In this document: in pieces, positions 39,508 through 51,429 of the stretch | Position numbering within the stretch: the stretch's first letter is position 1 | Layout of the letters: the number at the start of each line of letters is the position of its first letter | NCBI RefSeq assembly: GCF_964204645.1 | Contig: NC_134031.1 | Span: 9,710,501 to 9,774,500 of the forward strand | DNA: 64,000 nt | From: Tubulanus polymorphus | Lineage: Eukaryota; Nemertea; Palaeonemertea; Tubulaniformes; Tubulanidae | Direction: 5' to 3' | Made by a program: the position numbers and the translations under genes | The notes under the pieces: generated by a model | The model's input: the letters and a program-made list of their open reading frames with translations, nothing else | Databases searched by the model: none | Told to the model about the DNA's origin: nothing

Positions 39508-40590
39508 ATGAAAAAAGAACAATATTTAAGAGAGTTATATTATAACCCAGAAAGTGAAGTATGATATTCTAGCGTTACAGAATTATGGGATAAAATTAGA
39601 TCTGATAAAGAAAATGGTAATATAAAATATAGTGAATTGAAATCATGGTTACAAAATCAACCAACATATCAAATCCATAAGAAAATGGATAAAAATTATT
39701 TAACAAGGAAAGTTATGGTTTCATATATCGATCAACAATGGCAAGCTGATTTAATTGACATGAAGAACTTAGAAGAATACAACAAAGGATATTTCTGGAT
39801 ATAAAATGTTATAGACATATTCAGTAGATACGCATGGTCAATTCCAATCAAAAATAAAACTGGTATAGAAGTGACAAATGCTTTTAAATCAATATTTAAA
39901 GAAGCTATTCCAGATAAGATACAAATACAATTTGATGAAGGCAAAGAATTCTATAACAAACATTTTTAAAAACTATTATCTGATAACGATGTAGAATATT
40001 TTTCAACACACTCAGATAAAAAAGCATCTATTATAGAAAGATTTAATAAAACATTGAAAACTAGAATGTGGAAATATTTTACTGCTAATGAAGCATATAA
40101 ATATATCGATATATAAGATGATTTAGTGAAAGGTTATAATAATTCTAAACATAGTTCTGTAAATATGAAACCTATACAAGCTAGAAAAGAAGATAATTCA
40201 GAAATAGTTTTGAATAATTTATATGGTGCGTTTGTTACACACGATTTTGGAGAACCTAGATTTAAAATAGGACAACATGTTAGAATATCTTAATATAGAA
40301 AAACCTTTTATAAAGGTTATACACCAAATTTTACTGAAGAAATATTCAAGATTAAAAAGATAATATTAACTAAACCTTTTGTTTATGAATTAGAAGATAT
40401 AAAATATGAAGAAATATTAGGTTATTTTTATGAACAAGAATTATCACTTGTACCGAATCCAGATGAAATAGAATACAAAATAGAAAATGTATTGAAAACT
40501 AAAACTCTTGAAGGAAAAAAGTATTCTTTGGTGAAATATAAAGGATATGATGATAAACTTAATGAATGGATTTTATCTAGTAAAATTTAA
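39508..40590 (+). pseudogene. Integrase with chromodomain, multiple stops (copy C)
   Basis: Same domain order as 7771-8858 and about 90 percent alike, but with at least six in-frame stops (for example near 39563, 39803, 39967 and 40115) and a final stop just before KEXMNKD. Catalytic positions QADLIDM, DEGKEF and IIERFNKT remain. The frame is otherwise mostly kept, showing decay by substitution. Confidence 0.88.
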
Positions 40591-40597
40591 AGAATAA

Positions 40598-41209
40598 ATG
40601 AATAAAGATTTATTTATATTTGAACCGCATAATATGTTAGTTACTGGAGTTACAAACCGTGGTAAAACACATTTCATATTAGTTTTGTTAGAAACTATTT
40701 ATACGAATCATTTTGATAATATAATATTATTTTGTCCTACTTATGAAATGAATAAAACATATAATAGAGATATAGTTAAGATAACAAAGTTTATTATATT
40801 AGATCCTAAAACAGTAAAAGAAAATTAAGATAATTGTATTAAAATAGCAATTGATATTTATAAAGGATGAAATACATTATTCATTATAGATGATTGTGCA
40901 AATTTACATGATTCAAAAGTTAGAGAAAGTGAGTTATGTTATCTAGCTTTCTCTGGGAGACATTTTGGGATAACAACATGGGTTTTAAATCAAAAATATA
41001 ATTCAATTGTTAAAGAATTTAGGGGGAATATAAGATTTCTAGTTTTATTCTACAATAAAGATAGAAAATCTATGCAACAATCATTGGAAGAAAATCAAAT
41101 TATACCTACTGAATTACATGATGAATATATGAATAAATTAAAGAACAGTAAAAGTTCAAAATTATTACCGAGACTACAATTTCCATATGAATATAAGTTT
41201 ATAAAATAA
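40598..41209 (+). pseudogene. Packaging ATPase, two stops, full length (copy C)
   Basis: About 203 codons. Walker A GVTNRGKT (Cys to Arg), Walker B TLFIIDDC, then the region missing in copy A: FSGRHFGITTWVLNQKYNS and FLVLFYNKDRKS. The C-terminus ends PYEYKFIK. Stops at 40828 and 40868. Confidence 0.88.
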
Positions 41210-41386
41210 GATATTTTAAGTATTAATATATTAGATACATATTAAGTACATACTTAAGTACGTACTTCAATACGTACTTAAGTACGTACTAAATACCTTA
41301 ATACTTAAAACCCCTTTTTTATTTGATATTATTTTATACAATTTTCAACCAATTTATTTTTATTTTTTTAAACTAATATATAATTT
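41210..41386. repeat. TACTTAAGTACG repeats between convergent genes
   Basis: Tandem palindromic ACTTAAGT and GTACGTAC units (41240-41290), then TACTTAAAACC and ACAATTTTCAACC. Equivalent to 9333-9735 and repeated at 42560-42688. Confidence 0.7.
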
Positions 41387-41587
41387 TTAATTAGGATTTA
41401 TTATACTAAAATCATTATTATTCATTATATCAAAGGGATGAATATAAGGCTCACCAAATAATTTAACACATTCATATATATCATTTAAATTATTATTTAT
41501 CATAGGATTTAAATTTAATACTAAACCTGTTATAAATGAAGAATCATTTTGATTAAATAAATCATTTCGATTGATATTATTACTCAT
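41387..41587 (-). CDS. Small hypothetical protein
   Basis: 66 residues (MSNNINRNDLFNQNDSSFIT start). Not recognised, Asn-rich. Supported by the element's own start signature, a T-run then AAAATAAATGAG, and by its position between the repeat array and a divergent + gene. Absent from copies A and D. Confidence 0.45.
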   Translation of the reverse strand: MSNNINRNDLFNQNDSSFITGLVLNLNPMINNNLNDIYECVKLFGEPYIHPFDIMNNNDFSIINPN

Positions 41588-41616
41588 TTATTTTTAAAAA
41601 AAATTTATAAAGTAAA

Positions 41617-42476
41617 TGGATGAAGATCTCAATGATAATTTAGCTAGTAATTTATCTACATATCCGGGATATACAGCACAAGAAGATATTAATACTATGG
41701 ATTCTACAGAACGTGATATGATAATTAATTATCTTACAGAGGATGATAAAATATACAATATATTAATGAAACCCCCCTAAATATGAAACAATATGAATCC
41801 TCTGAAGAGGAAGAAAAAGAAGAAGAAAAGAAGGATAATTTATATGATGAAAAAAAAGATGATGTAAGAATAGACATGGATATATCAGATAATGATAATG
41901 ATGATATTGAGGAAATTAATAATGTTTTTATTGATGAATTAGTTAATGAAACATATATACCTACTACTATTAATAATAATAATAATAATTACACCGAAAC
42001 ACCAACACCATCTGTTAATAGTAAATATACTAATACAGAATATATAAAAATATTAGAAAAAGAAAATGAGTCATTGAAAGAAAAAATAAATGATAGAAAA
42101 ATAACTATAGATGAAATAACAAATAAATTATATAAAAATAAAACACAGGAAGATAAAAAAATACTATTTTAAATTTTACTCAAGCTTGTGATTTTCAATT
42201 TAATAAAAAGGTTTAGATCAATATCCAGAAAATGAGATAAATGATTGATATAATCAAATAATGAATATAAATAATAAAATTAAAACTACTAATTTAATAT
42301 GTTATGTTATAAAAATTATAATACAAATAATAGAGACTATGAGTGTTAATCTTGGGTTAAATGAATTTATGGGTCTATCTAATGAATTAACATTAGATAT
42401 GATAGTAAATAATACAGGACTCGAATGTGAGGAATTAGCACAAGAATATAAATCATTTAATAGTTCTAAATTCTAA
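41617..42476 (+). pseudogene. Broken structural gene absent from copies A and D
   Basis: Three consecutive frame pieces: 41617-41780 (MDEDLNDNLASNLSTYPGYT start), 41783-42172 (very acidic stretch SSEEEEKEEEKK, then a coiled coil EYIKILEKENESLKEKIND) and 42261-42476 (membrane-like stretch CYVIKIIIQII, then NLGLNEFMGLSNELTLDMI). The pieces read as one gene with a frame change near the C-run at 41774 and a stop near 42243. Starts at TAAATG. Probably a virion protein. Confidence 0.45.
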
Positions 42477-42559
42477 TTTTATTTTCCCTTTTACAAATGA
42501 TCTTAGATAGAATGGTTAAAGCTTTAAATAGAAAATTTAGTAGTTTAGTACATGAAAAT

Positions 42560-42688
42560 TATATTACACATACGTATTGAATACGTACTTAAGTACGTAT
42601 TAAGCACGTACTTAAGTACGTACTAAATACCTTAATACTTAAACCCCATTTTTTATTTACTATTATCTTATACAATTTTCAACCTTTA
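42560..42688. repeat. Second TACTTAAGTACG repeat array
   Basis: Direct repeat of 41215-41345: ACTTAAGTACGTACTAAATA, TACTTAAACCCC and ACAATTTTCAACC. The two arrays bracket the genes at 41387-42476. Confidence 0.75.
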
Positions 42689-43554
42689 TTACTTTTTGAG
42701 TGTTATATAATTAACATTACTTTCTGAATCACTTTCATCATCACTCTCCGATTCATCATCATACTCTAACAATTTTCTCAAATTCTCTACCGTATCATCA
42801 TCAATAATTGGTTGATTGATATACTTATTAGTTATCCAAGCTGTATCTTTATTTTCTGATTTCAGTTTCATATAATCTTCATTGTCAATACGCTTTCCTG
42901 TAACTATACTTTCATTGTCATCTTTCTTAGTGTTTGACTCCAACATTTCATTTTCAATGTTTGATCCTAATATTTTTTAGCAGCAGATAAATCTAATTCA
43001 TCATTACTAGGTTCCTTAGATAAAAATTCACCTAATAAATCTTTATATAAATTTTTACCGTTTACTTTTTTATTTGAAATAAACTTTGTTACATATCTAA
43101 ATGGGTGTTCTATAAATTCTCTTATACCAACACGCTCTATTACATTAGTAATATGTGTAGCTGTATTCATATGATTATTCCAATTTGATGGACTGTTTGA
43201 AAATTCACCTTTACAGTAGCCACAATAATTTCTATTTTCACTAATTTTTAATATCATTTCATTATTAGGCGTAGAAGGTAAAACGTTATTTGACGTAGAA
43301 GGTAAAACATTATTTGATGTAGAAGGTAAAACATTATTTGATGTAGAAGGTAAAACATTATTATCAATTTCATTACTTAAATTATCAACAACTTTACTTT
43401 TATTATTATCGTTTTCTATTAGTTTAGTTTTATAATTTTTGAAAATAGGATCAAATATCAAAGCTATATTACAAGGTATTACATAATATAAGCCATCATT
43501 AGTTTCATGTGTATCGGTGTATGGAATATGTTTACATACTTTACCTCCTTCCAT
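42689..43554 (-). pseudogene. Zinc-finger protein with octapeptide repeats, one frame break (copy C)
   Basis: Homologue of 9738-10721: MEGGKVCKHIPYTDTHE, four NNVLPSTS-type repeats, finger YCGYCKGEF...H-x4-H, FIEHPFRYVTKF. The frame breaks near 42970 and the acidic tail continues in 42689-42946. Confidence 0.75.
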
Positions 43555-43586
43555 CTATTATAAATTTTTTTATTGAAATTAAAATT

Positions 43587-44831
43587 TTAATACATAACAC
43601 TATTTAATCGAGAATTTACAATATTTAATTGCGCGTCAGATATAATATAAATGTGCATTTTGAAATTTAAGCTTCCTCTTTTCTTTGTCATGAATAATTG
43701 TATTCCATCTTTAGTGTTCTGTAATTTTTTCCCAGAACCATGTAATAAGTTATCTTCAGTTGTTCTAAAATCCAACCATAATGCATATTTATTACCGGTA
43801 TAATAATCAATTTGATTAATATTACAATTTTCAGATGATTTTACTTTTTCATTCATAAAATGTTTTCTAATTTCTGGCCACTGATCTATCATTCTCATTC
43901 CTTGACAAAATGTTTTATTTGCTATTCCTTCGATAGTTATTTCTACTTTTGTTATTTCAGGATTATAATAATTATCAACATTTATTGCGCCATTAGAATA
44001 TGTTGCAATGGTAAAAAATATTAATACACCTTTAATAAATCTTCTTGGGAAGTTAATATTCTCATTAATTATTTCATCATTTGCACTAATAGTAACAGTT
44101 TTAAATTTATCAATATAATCATATAATAATGAAAATCCTTGATTGTATTGAGTTTGAATTGTTAGCAATGTTTTCATCAGTTACTGTGTCATATTCTAAA
44201 CACATATTCGATAATTTATAACCCATATCTTTAACAACACAAGATAATACAATTTCATTTACAGGAGCAAATGTTATCTCAAATATTACATCTTCTTGAT
44301 TGCGTGTTTATACAAAGGTGCATTACTATTTATCAATTCAAAACCTAATGGATATTTATATTTGCTTCCATAAATCTTTTTTATCAAATTATCTATAGCA
44401 TTAGTTGCTACTGCATTATTGGCTTCAGATCTTAATTTATTTTGGTTTTCAGATTGGATGCCTTGAAATATCATATTATTTCTATTTTCTTTTGTAAACC
44501 ATAAATCTTTATAATGCGTAAATAAATTATAATCATCTAATGAGAAAACTGTTTCTGGACCCATCTTTATAGTTAATTTTTTAATCAAATATCTTCCAAC
44601 ATTATCAACAACATAATTATTTTCATGACCAGTTACATTTATATCTGCTGATAAATAAATACTATTTGGAACATAAAAAGTATTTTGTGTTAATCTCGGG
44701 ATTCTAACATAAAGTTTCATCGGGATTAATATTAGAAGGATTACGAGTAATTATATGATGAGATCTTTCTGCTTTAATAGCATTAGATATTCTATGATTC
44801 TTAGAAGGATTTATATAACTCCCACTCATTT
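43587..44831 (-). pseudogene. Major capsid protein, frame-broken (copy C)
   Basis: Matches 11375-12622 throughout. The frame breaks near 44175 (after the start of TIQTQYNQGF), near 44310 and near the N-terminus at about 44715. All conserved blocks are still readable (KDLWFTKENRNNMIFQG, FPRRFIKG, YALWLDFRTTEDN). Confidence 0.85.
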
Positions 44832-44849
44832 ATTTAACAAAAAAATTAA

Positions 44850-46275
44850 TTATTTATTTTTTATCATATTCACTAACCCAAAAATAATAGCACTTACAAC
44901 TGTAATTAAAAATAAAATAATATGTTCAGCAGCAAAGTTAAGAATATTCCCAGCAGATTTCAATATAAAACCAACAATGGATGCAATAACTCCGGGTAAT
45001 GCTGCAGCAGATTTTTTAGATAGTTCCCATAAATATTTTGCTAATTTTTTTAAACCATCCTTAACTTTATCTTGTATAGAATTATTATCATTCGGGGGTT
45101 TATCTGGTTTATTGGGAGTAGGAGTAGATTTCAATGAATTTGATATTGCTAAGTTGTAAAATACCATAGTTACAGCTGTTAGAATTGAAAGAATTGTTAT
45201 ACCTTCTAACTTAAATAATAATTTTATTCTATCTTTCAATGATATTTCAGAATTTGGTTTTATCAACAAATCTTTAAAAATAACTTTAAATCTATTAATA
45301 ATATAATCATATGATTTTGATAATAATTTAATTTCTTCTTTCTGAAATTCTATGTTATATTCTAAATCATCTTTTTCTTTTTCTAAATATGCATTTCTTT
45401 TTTTAAATTCGATTTCTTCAATAACTTTATTATCTCTATCTAATTGTAATTCTTCTATTTCTTTAATCTTATCAGTTCTATCTTTTCTAAAGTTCTATTT
45501 TTAAAATCTCTTACACTTTTATTATGTGCAAATGTATCAGCTTCATTTCTTATACTAATAATTTCTCTTATTGCTTTATCAGAAAATATATCTAAATCTT
45601 CTAATTCTTGATCTGTTGCATCAAGTAATCCATTTGGTAAAAGTTTTTCAATTGGAACTTTATTTGATTTAAGTTTACCAGAAGTTCTTTCCGGTTCTAA
45701 ATTATTATTGATTGTTTCAAATAAGTCATTAATTCTTTGTTTAAATACTCTTTTATTTTGATTTATTTCTTCTTGTGTTACATCTTCTGGTTCATTACTA
45801 TTAAAACTTATTCTTTTAATTCTAGATGATTCTAAATTACTCAAAGTTGATCCCGCTAATATTTTATCTTGATTTTTATAAGTGATATTAATATAATAAT
45901 CATCTTTTAAATGATAATAATATTCACCATTATCTAAAAGTTTTAATTCTCTTACTAAAAGTCTAGCACCTCTATCATTGATATTATATCCAGAATTTTC
46001 AAATACAGGTTGTAATTTAGAATAAATTCATTATATTCTAAATCTTGTCTTACTAAACCTGGATTTTCATTTTCAGGATTTATTCTCGATCTAGTTCTTC
46101 TATCAAATTCATCTGTTGATGGTGCTTTAGAACCACTATCTGCTAAATTAGAATTATATGCTGATGAATCATCATCGTCAATATTAGATTCTGCATCATT
46201 ATTATATTCATCATTATTATCATCATTATTATTTCCCATGTCTTTCATTGGAATATTGTCTACATTTTCTGCCAT
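44850..46275 (-). pseudogene. Acidic plus coiled-coil membrane protein as one gene, several breaks (copy C)
   Basis: N-terminus MAENVDNIPMKDMGNN is acidic; then comes the YYINI segment, which here runs in frame into DKILAGSTLSNLE and the coiled-coil protein. Breaks occur near 46020, 45470 and 45290. The C-terminal part 44850-45269 keeps the membrane segments and WELSKKSAAALPG. It shows that the acidic and coiled-coil frames, separate in A and D, can be one protein. Confidence 0.7.
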
Positions 46276-46291
46276 TTACATAATAAAAAAA

Positions 46292-47593
46292 TTAAAATTT
46301 AAAATATAATATTCCTCCGATTACAATTCCTATACAAGTTATAGCAAATTTGGCATTTTCATGGGATTTATTATCATTATCAGTTTTAATTATTTCAAGT
46401 TGATTAATATCAGTTTTACCATTTTCTGTAGTATTATAATCTTTTATTTTAGAATCATTATTTAATTTAATATTCTTAGTTTTAGTTTCTGTTGATTGAA
46501 TATGTTTTTTATTTTGTTCACCTTCCATTAATTTTGGAGCAGTAATAATCTTTTTATTTATATTATTTAATCCAAATGAATTATTCATTGTTGCAGTTTT
46601 AATTAGATTATTATAACCAATTATAAATCCCATCTTTAATACTAAATCATTAGAAATAATTAATAGATTAGGGCCTATACAATAATTTAATCTAATATGT
46701 GATTTATCTAAATAATTTTGATATCTTACAATGTTTTCTGGAATCGATCTATTTTTATCATTATGAATTGAATCTTCAAATAATACTTTGAATTGTTTCT
46801 GTGTATCAAATGATGTGTTATCATTTCCAAATATTGGTCATCTTGTTTCAACTTGCGCACCTAAAATACATATCAAATAAATTCTAATTGATTGATTTAT
46901 TCTTTGTATACCTGATTTTGTAAAACCTTCACTATTTTCTAAAATGAAATTAATCCAACCATTATTATTATCAATTTTATAATTATGATAAGCTCCAATT
47001 CTATGCATATAATCAATTCTTTTTATTTCATACTGTTCACCAATACCTTGCAATTTACCATGCGCTCTAAAATCGGAATTAATATTTATATTAAATTCAT
47101 TACATATTTTATATAACTTAGATAGATTAATATTATTGTCCAATTCTTTAAAATATTTAGATCCGGGCAAAGGACATTCTAATTCATTTAATATTATTCT
47201 GATTTGAAAATATGTGTGAAATCTAAATATTGTGTGAATTAATTTTAAATCAGAATAATTCAAATTTTTGTCTAAGTTATCTAAATGATCATTCCAACTT
47301 ATACCACAACCAGTTGTTGCACAATAAACAGCAAAATTTAATTGATTCTGCCAATATTTCAAATTAGATTTTACTTTATATATATGATATTCATCTCGAG
47401 TAAAAGTAACTTCATATGTATTAAATATATTTTCCATTTTAGAAATAAAAAACTGTGTTTCAGTAACAAAAATTTCTAAACTAGTTGATGAATATAAAAC
47501 TAAATTTTTATATGTAATATCTTCATTAAAATCTATTGCAGGAATATTATATTTAATTGATTTATTATATTGGAAAGCTTTTGGAAACTTCAT
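46292..47593 (-). pseudogene. Conserved CATTGCGIS-block membrane protein, broken (copy C)
   Basis: Homologue of 14106-15491 with a more diverged middle. The N-terminal 250 residues (46838-47593) and C-terminal 113 residues with the membrane anchor (46292-46633) are open, separated by a break near 46838 and a remaining frame between. Confidence 0.75.
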
Positions 47594-47609
47594 TTATATA
47601 ATTAAAAAA

Positions 47610-47970
47610 TTAATAATTCATTAATTCTTTTAATAATTTATCTTGTTCTTCAACTGATATTATCATTTAAACAAATTATATAATCTAGTGTATTTTTTAA
47701 TTTATTAATTTCTTTTATATTAGTTTTAATTTTTTCTTTATTACTTTTAATATTTAATTTTCAACTTATATCAGTTAAAACACTTGAACTTAATCCTAAC
47801 ACACCAATTGATATAGCTAAAGGTGTTAATGGACTGAATATTGCTAGAAATGTTATTACCGAACTAATTGTAACTGAACCACTGATAATAAAATAATATA
47901 TAATTTTACTTTTTAAATATTTTTTCTTTTTTATCTTTAAGTCACTTTCAAATTCTTGCAGAAGCCATTT
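47610..47970 (-). pseudogene. Two-helix membrane protein truncated by deletion (copy C)
   Basis: Matches residues 17-144 of 15508-15942. At about 47957 it joins the first bases of the neighbouring 140-residue gene, whose remaining coding region is deleted. Confidence 0.75.
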
Positions 47971-47989
47971 ATTTAACAAAATAATTACG

Positions 47990-48212
47990 CATTCATATGG
48001 GAGGGATATATTTTTGTTTTTCCAAATAATCAATAGTTAATTTAGATAAAGTAACTGCTAACGTTAATTTTAAGATATCATTTATATCAAATCTATCAAC
48101 ATTAACACTTCCCATTTTAAATACTTTTTTAATACCATTGAATAACCAACAGTTCCAACTGATAGTAAGGCTCCATTATATGATCCAGTTATTATCCACT
48201 TATTATCACTCA
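47990..48212 (-). pseudogene. Small hydrophobic protein, frame-broken (copy C)
   Basis: Homologue of 16409-16630, with a one-base difference in the T-run near 48128 and the same TAAATG start and overlap. Confidence 0.65.
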
Positions 48213-48555
48213 TTTATTTATCAAAAAAATTACTATCTTCAAAATATTTAGTTATCTTATTTATGATTAATTCAACATTTATTTCATTACTACTTTTATG
48301 ATTATCATATATTTTGGATAATATGTTTTGAATATCATCGATAATTCCATCTTCATTTAATTCATAATATTATAAAGGTGTTTTAATTAAATCAATTACT
48401 TTTTCTACATTATAATTTTCTTAATTAATCATTGATGCATTGTTAAATGATTTACTTTTTATATCAGTAATTACATCATTAAGTTTAATTCTCATTTCTT
48501 TACCATGTTTAAAATCAAACCCAAAACATATACTCGGTCCAACAGTTATATTCAT
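48213..48555 (-). pseudogene. Hypothetical acidic protein with two stops (copy C)
   Basis: Homologue of 16631-16987: conserved ends MNITVGPSICFGFDFK and FEDSNFFDK, with in-frame stops near 48372 and 48424 and a diverged middle. Confidence 0.65.
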
Positions 48556-48571
48556 TTATATAGTGAAAAAA

Positions 48572-49333
48572 TTACTCTTTACATCTTATAACTAATTCAT
48601 TAATTACAGGGAAATTATTTAAATCAATTAAATATCCATTATGATTTCTAATTTCTAATCTAAAATTATTAAATTGAGGAATGCATGGTTTAAAATCACA
48701 TTCTGTTAAATTATAATTTATTTGCGTTCCAAATTCTTTAACATTCTTCAATGGTAAAATGTTTAATAAACCAGAATTACAAGTTATATCTTTAGTTGCT
48801 TCGAATGTTTTTGTAGGATCGATTAAATTGCAATAAATATAAAAATGTGTGTAAGGTATTAAGTTTGGTGTAGTAGCATCAATATTTGTAAAAGATCTAT
48901 CTGGAAGAATTCCTAACAGTTTAGCTATAGGATTTTTTACCATAAATTTATGTTTTTCACTTTTAGACAACCTTATCTTTATTCTATCAGAACTATCACT
49001 TTTGAAAAATCTAATACTAAACCCGGAATTACTACCTAATTTGTGCCAAGCTTTTCTATTAATTTCTTGTGCTAATGTATCTAAATTATATAACCCTGGT
49101 TTTAAATATATATAGGACCTTTCATTTTTACCTTTATCAAAAATTAAAAAGGCTCTATGTTCAATAGTTTTATTCGATATATTGTAAAATGAGTTACATA
49201 AACTTATATTAACTAATTTTAAATCTAAACAATTTTTAATTTCTCTGTCTAATTGTACTAGCAAATTATGTGATTTATAATTTGTAAGTTTTCTAGAATC
49301 TACAAATATTCTGTATTCTTTTAATTCTACCAT
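48572..49333 (-). CDS. Penton-like minor capsid protein, intact (copy C)
   Basis: 253 residues. Same blocks as 17004-17760 (VELKEYRIFVDSRKLTNYKS, LKLVNISLCNSFYNIS, KPGLYNLDTLAQEINRKA, KLLGILPD, THFYIYCNLIDPTKTF, YLIDLNNFPV). A variable central segment differs between copies, as expected for a surface-exposed region. Start ATAATG in an A/T-rich leader. Confidence 0.65.
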   Translation of the reverse strand: MVELKEYRIFVDSRKLTNYKSHNLLVQLDREIKNCLDLKLVNISLCNSFYNISNKTIEHRAFLIFDKGKNERSYIYLKPGLYNLDTLAQEINRKAWHKLGSNSGFSIRFFKSDSSDRIKIRLSKSEKHKFMVKNPIAKLLGILPDRSFTNIDATTPNLIPYTHFYIYCNLIDPTKTFEATKDITCNSGLLNILPLKNVKEFGTQINYNLTECDFKPCIPQFNNFRLEIRNHNGYLIDLNNFPVINELVIRCKE

Positions 49334-49349
49334 TATTTATAACATAAAA

Positions 49350-49443
49350 AAATTATCTAATTGTACTAGTAAATTAAGTGATTTATAATTTGTCAGTCTT
49401 CTAGAAACAACAAATATTCTGTATTCTTTTAATTCTACCATTT
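49350..49443 (-). pseudogene. Second copy of the penton-like gene start
   Basis: About 30 codons (MVELKEYRIFVVSRRLTNYK) repeat the 5' end of the adjacent gene with several substitutions, then stop. It marks a recombination joint at the end of copy C. Confidence 0.8.
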
Positions 49444-49568
49444 ATTTTACATATTTTCTTATTCGAAATCTATTCCATGGTGCCCTGTTTCATTCTTACC
49501 TTTGTATATGAAATAGAAATCTCCAGAACATAATTCTTCTAAATCTTCACTTGATAATCTATGAAATC

Positions 49569-49740
49569 AGTAATTGGAAGATGTGGGTTTCATACCAGAG
49601 TACTAGAGTACTAAACACCACTCATCACTACAAGTAATTTTTTTTCCTAATACATGGGAGATAGAAAAGCATTCTTAGCAACAATAAATAACAGAATTAA
49701 ACCAGCAAGTGTTTCAGTGTTTTTAAGGTAAGTTTTAGCA
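49569..49740 (+). repeat. Element terminus, type 2, with start of an unknown gene
   Basis: AGTAATTGGAAGATGTGGGT, TTTCATACCAGAG and CACTCATCACTACAAGTAAT match the end at 24212-24295 in the opposite orientation. The leader runs to an ATG at 49654 that opens a 25-codon frame (MGDRKAFLATINNRIKPASV) before a stop. After about 49740 the sequence is unrelated. Confidence 0.7.
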
Positions 49741-50387
49741 AAATTGCCCTATCCTCGACCTACAGAGTTTTCAGGGGATAAGCATCCCATTATTGAAAGG
49801 CGCCACGGGACGCTTATCCCCCGTCATTTCTACTTACACCCCCGCGACCCACGTCAACCGGGATCTCCTTCAATAATTCGCAGAAATCACATTATATTAA
49901 AGGCGCCTAATGTAATTTCTACCAATCTCGAAATTCGAAACCGAAGGAGAAACCCGGAGAGTGGACGAAGGTGCATTTTCAAAATGCCTCTGCTGGCCAG
50001 AGCTACTCCAGTATGGAATGAATTGCCTTATATACTTAGCTAAAACACCTAATTAAATGTTGTTGGTGCTAAAAAAATATATGAAATATGAAATTATAAA
50101 TTATTCCGAATGAAAAGAGTATAAGAATGAAAACTGATAAATGAATTATGGATTTTTAACTTAATTATGATATAATTTTTAATCAAATTAGTAATCGATT
50201 ACCATGTTAATTGATTAACAAATTCAAATTCAAATATTCATTTTAGCATCACACCCCACCCAGTGCTGCCATCTTTCAATTTAAGAAAAAACTAATAATA
50301 AGAAACGAGTGTAATACAATATTCAAGTAAAAACTTCAAATTAAAAAAACAAAATAAATTAATAAAAATAATGAATATCTAGAATCC
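49741..50387. other. Non-element DNA; possible retroelement-like reading frame
   Basis: Higher GC. An open + frame at 49744-50043 contains ESGRRCIFKMPLLARATPVW and NELP, which loosely recalls the end of some LINE polymerases. I cannot support a gene. The rest shows nothing. Confidence 0.3.
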
Positions 50388-50473
50388 GAAATGACTTATC
50401 TGGACAATTTAATTGCTCCGCATAGATAGACAAAAGTAGTGAGATGGTGCCGTACGGCACCCACATGGTGATA
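50388..50473 (+). repeat. Left-end module and palindromic box of copy D
   Basis: ATCCGAAATGACTTATCTGG, then CAAAAGTAGTGAGATGGTG, GGTGCCGTACGGCACC and CACATGGTGAT. Same orientation as in copies A and C, yet the genes after it read the opposite way, so a rearrangement breakpoint lies at or next to the palindromic box. Confidence 0.75.
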
Positions 50474-50478
50474 TTCAA

Positions 50479-50874
50479 TTATTTTTTTTGCTTTTTTTCT
50501 AAAATATTAATCCATTTTTTTATTGTCAATTTTGGAATTTCAGAAGTATTTTCATTTTTAATAGCAGTTGTTTCAGAATTATTAACATCATGAATTTCAT
50601 TTGATTTCTTATACCAATTACACCCAATCAAAATGAATACAATTACAAATCCAACTGTAAAATATAGATATTTATCAAATATTCTATCATTAGAAGGAGT
50701 AGAAATAACAATATTTTCACTATTTTTATTAACATTTTTATTACTTATTTTTTCTTTTACAGCTTTTTTATATTCTTGTGATTTAATTCCTAATTGCCGA
50801 GACCATTCAATTTGTTTCTGTGATCTCGGTTTTTTCTTCACAGTTAATTCCTTCACTTCTTCCACCTCGCTCAT
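50479..50874 (-). CDS. Small basic membrane protein, intact (copy D)
   Basis: 131 residues: basic N-terminus (KKKPRSQKQIEWSRQLGIKS), KEYKKAVKEKIS, a Ser/Asn linker, membrane segment FTVGFVIVFILIGCNWY (about 73-89) and a charged tail. Only full-length member of the family in the window. It overlaps the start of the preceding gene's end by 68 bases (50807-50874). Function unknown; possibly a DNA- or membrane-associated virion protein. Confidence 0.6.
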   Translation of the reverse strand: MSEVEEVKELTVKKKPRSQKQIEWSRQLGIKSQEYKKAVKEKISNKNVNKNSENIVISTPSNDRIFDKYLYFTVGFVIVFILIGCNWYKKSNEIHDVNNSETTAIKNENTSEIPKLTIKKWINILEKKQKK

Positions 50875-51172
50875 TTATTATAGAAATATTTTTACTTTCA
50901 ATATTTGAAAATGTTATAACCCCAGTTGATAATAATGTCATAAATCCACCTAATTGAAATGATAAATATCCAATCCATTTATTTAATTCAGTCATAACTA
51001 AATAATCATTTTTTAAATCGGAATATAATCTTTTTTCATCTTCAATTGGTAGTATATAATTACATAATTTACTATAACCTTTTACTACATTTTCTGATAT
51101 CGCGTCATTAATTCTAGCTGTTCTCGCGGCTTCATAAATCTTAAATAATCTAATAATTTCATCTGATTTCAT
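50807..51172 (-). CDS. Small single-pass membrane protein, intact (copy D)
   Basis: 121 residues, about 60 percent like 38728-39081: IIRLFKIYEAARTARIND, YSDLKNDYLVMTELNKWIGYL, hydrophobic FQLGGFMTLLSTGVITFSNI. No palindromic box in its tail. Partner of the small upstream frame as in copy C. Confidence 0.6.
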   Translation of the reverse strand: MKSDEIIRLFKIYEAARTARINDAISENVVKGYSKLCNYILPIEDEKRLYSDLKNDYLVMTELNKWIGYLSFQLGGFMTLLSTGVITFSNIESKNISIINERGGRSEGINCEEKTEITETN

Positions 51173-51178
51173 TGTGTC

Positions 51179-51411
51179 TAATTCATTATAAGTTAAATTT
51201 TTACCGACAAAATTTTTACATTTTCCAGATGCTATTAATATTTCTAATTGATGTTTACAGTAAAGATAATATTCATAATTATTATTTGTTGTAACATTAT
51301 TTAAAGCACAATCATCTGGAATTAATTTGTTTTCTGTTATTCCTTAATCATCTAAAGTTTTTTCAATTGGAACATCACCATTTTTAGATTTTATTTTCTT
51401 TTCACCTACCA
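51179..51411 (-). pseudogene. Small conserved left-block protein with one stop (copy D)
   Basis: Matches 38505-38741 (IEKTLDD...YEYYLYCKHQLEILIASGKC). A single stop lies near 51346. Starts at TATAAATGG after a T-run. Confidence 0.6.
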
Positions 51412-51429
51412 TTTATATAACAAAAAAAT

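Noticed and set aside
39508-40590. In-frame stops of copy C as reassigned codons
   Set aside because: TAA, TAG and TGA all appear at positions with different residues in copies A and D, and intact genes use the same stops as terminators, so this is decay, not an altered code.
49744-50043. 99-residue frame as a LINE polymerase C-terminus
   Set aside because: Only a loose resemblance near its end, with no RT motifs; not strong enough to annotate as a gene.
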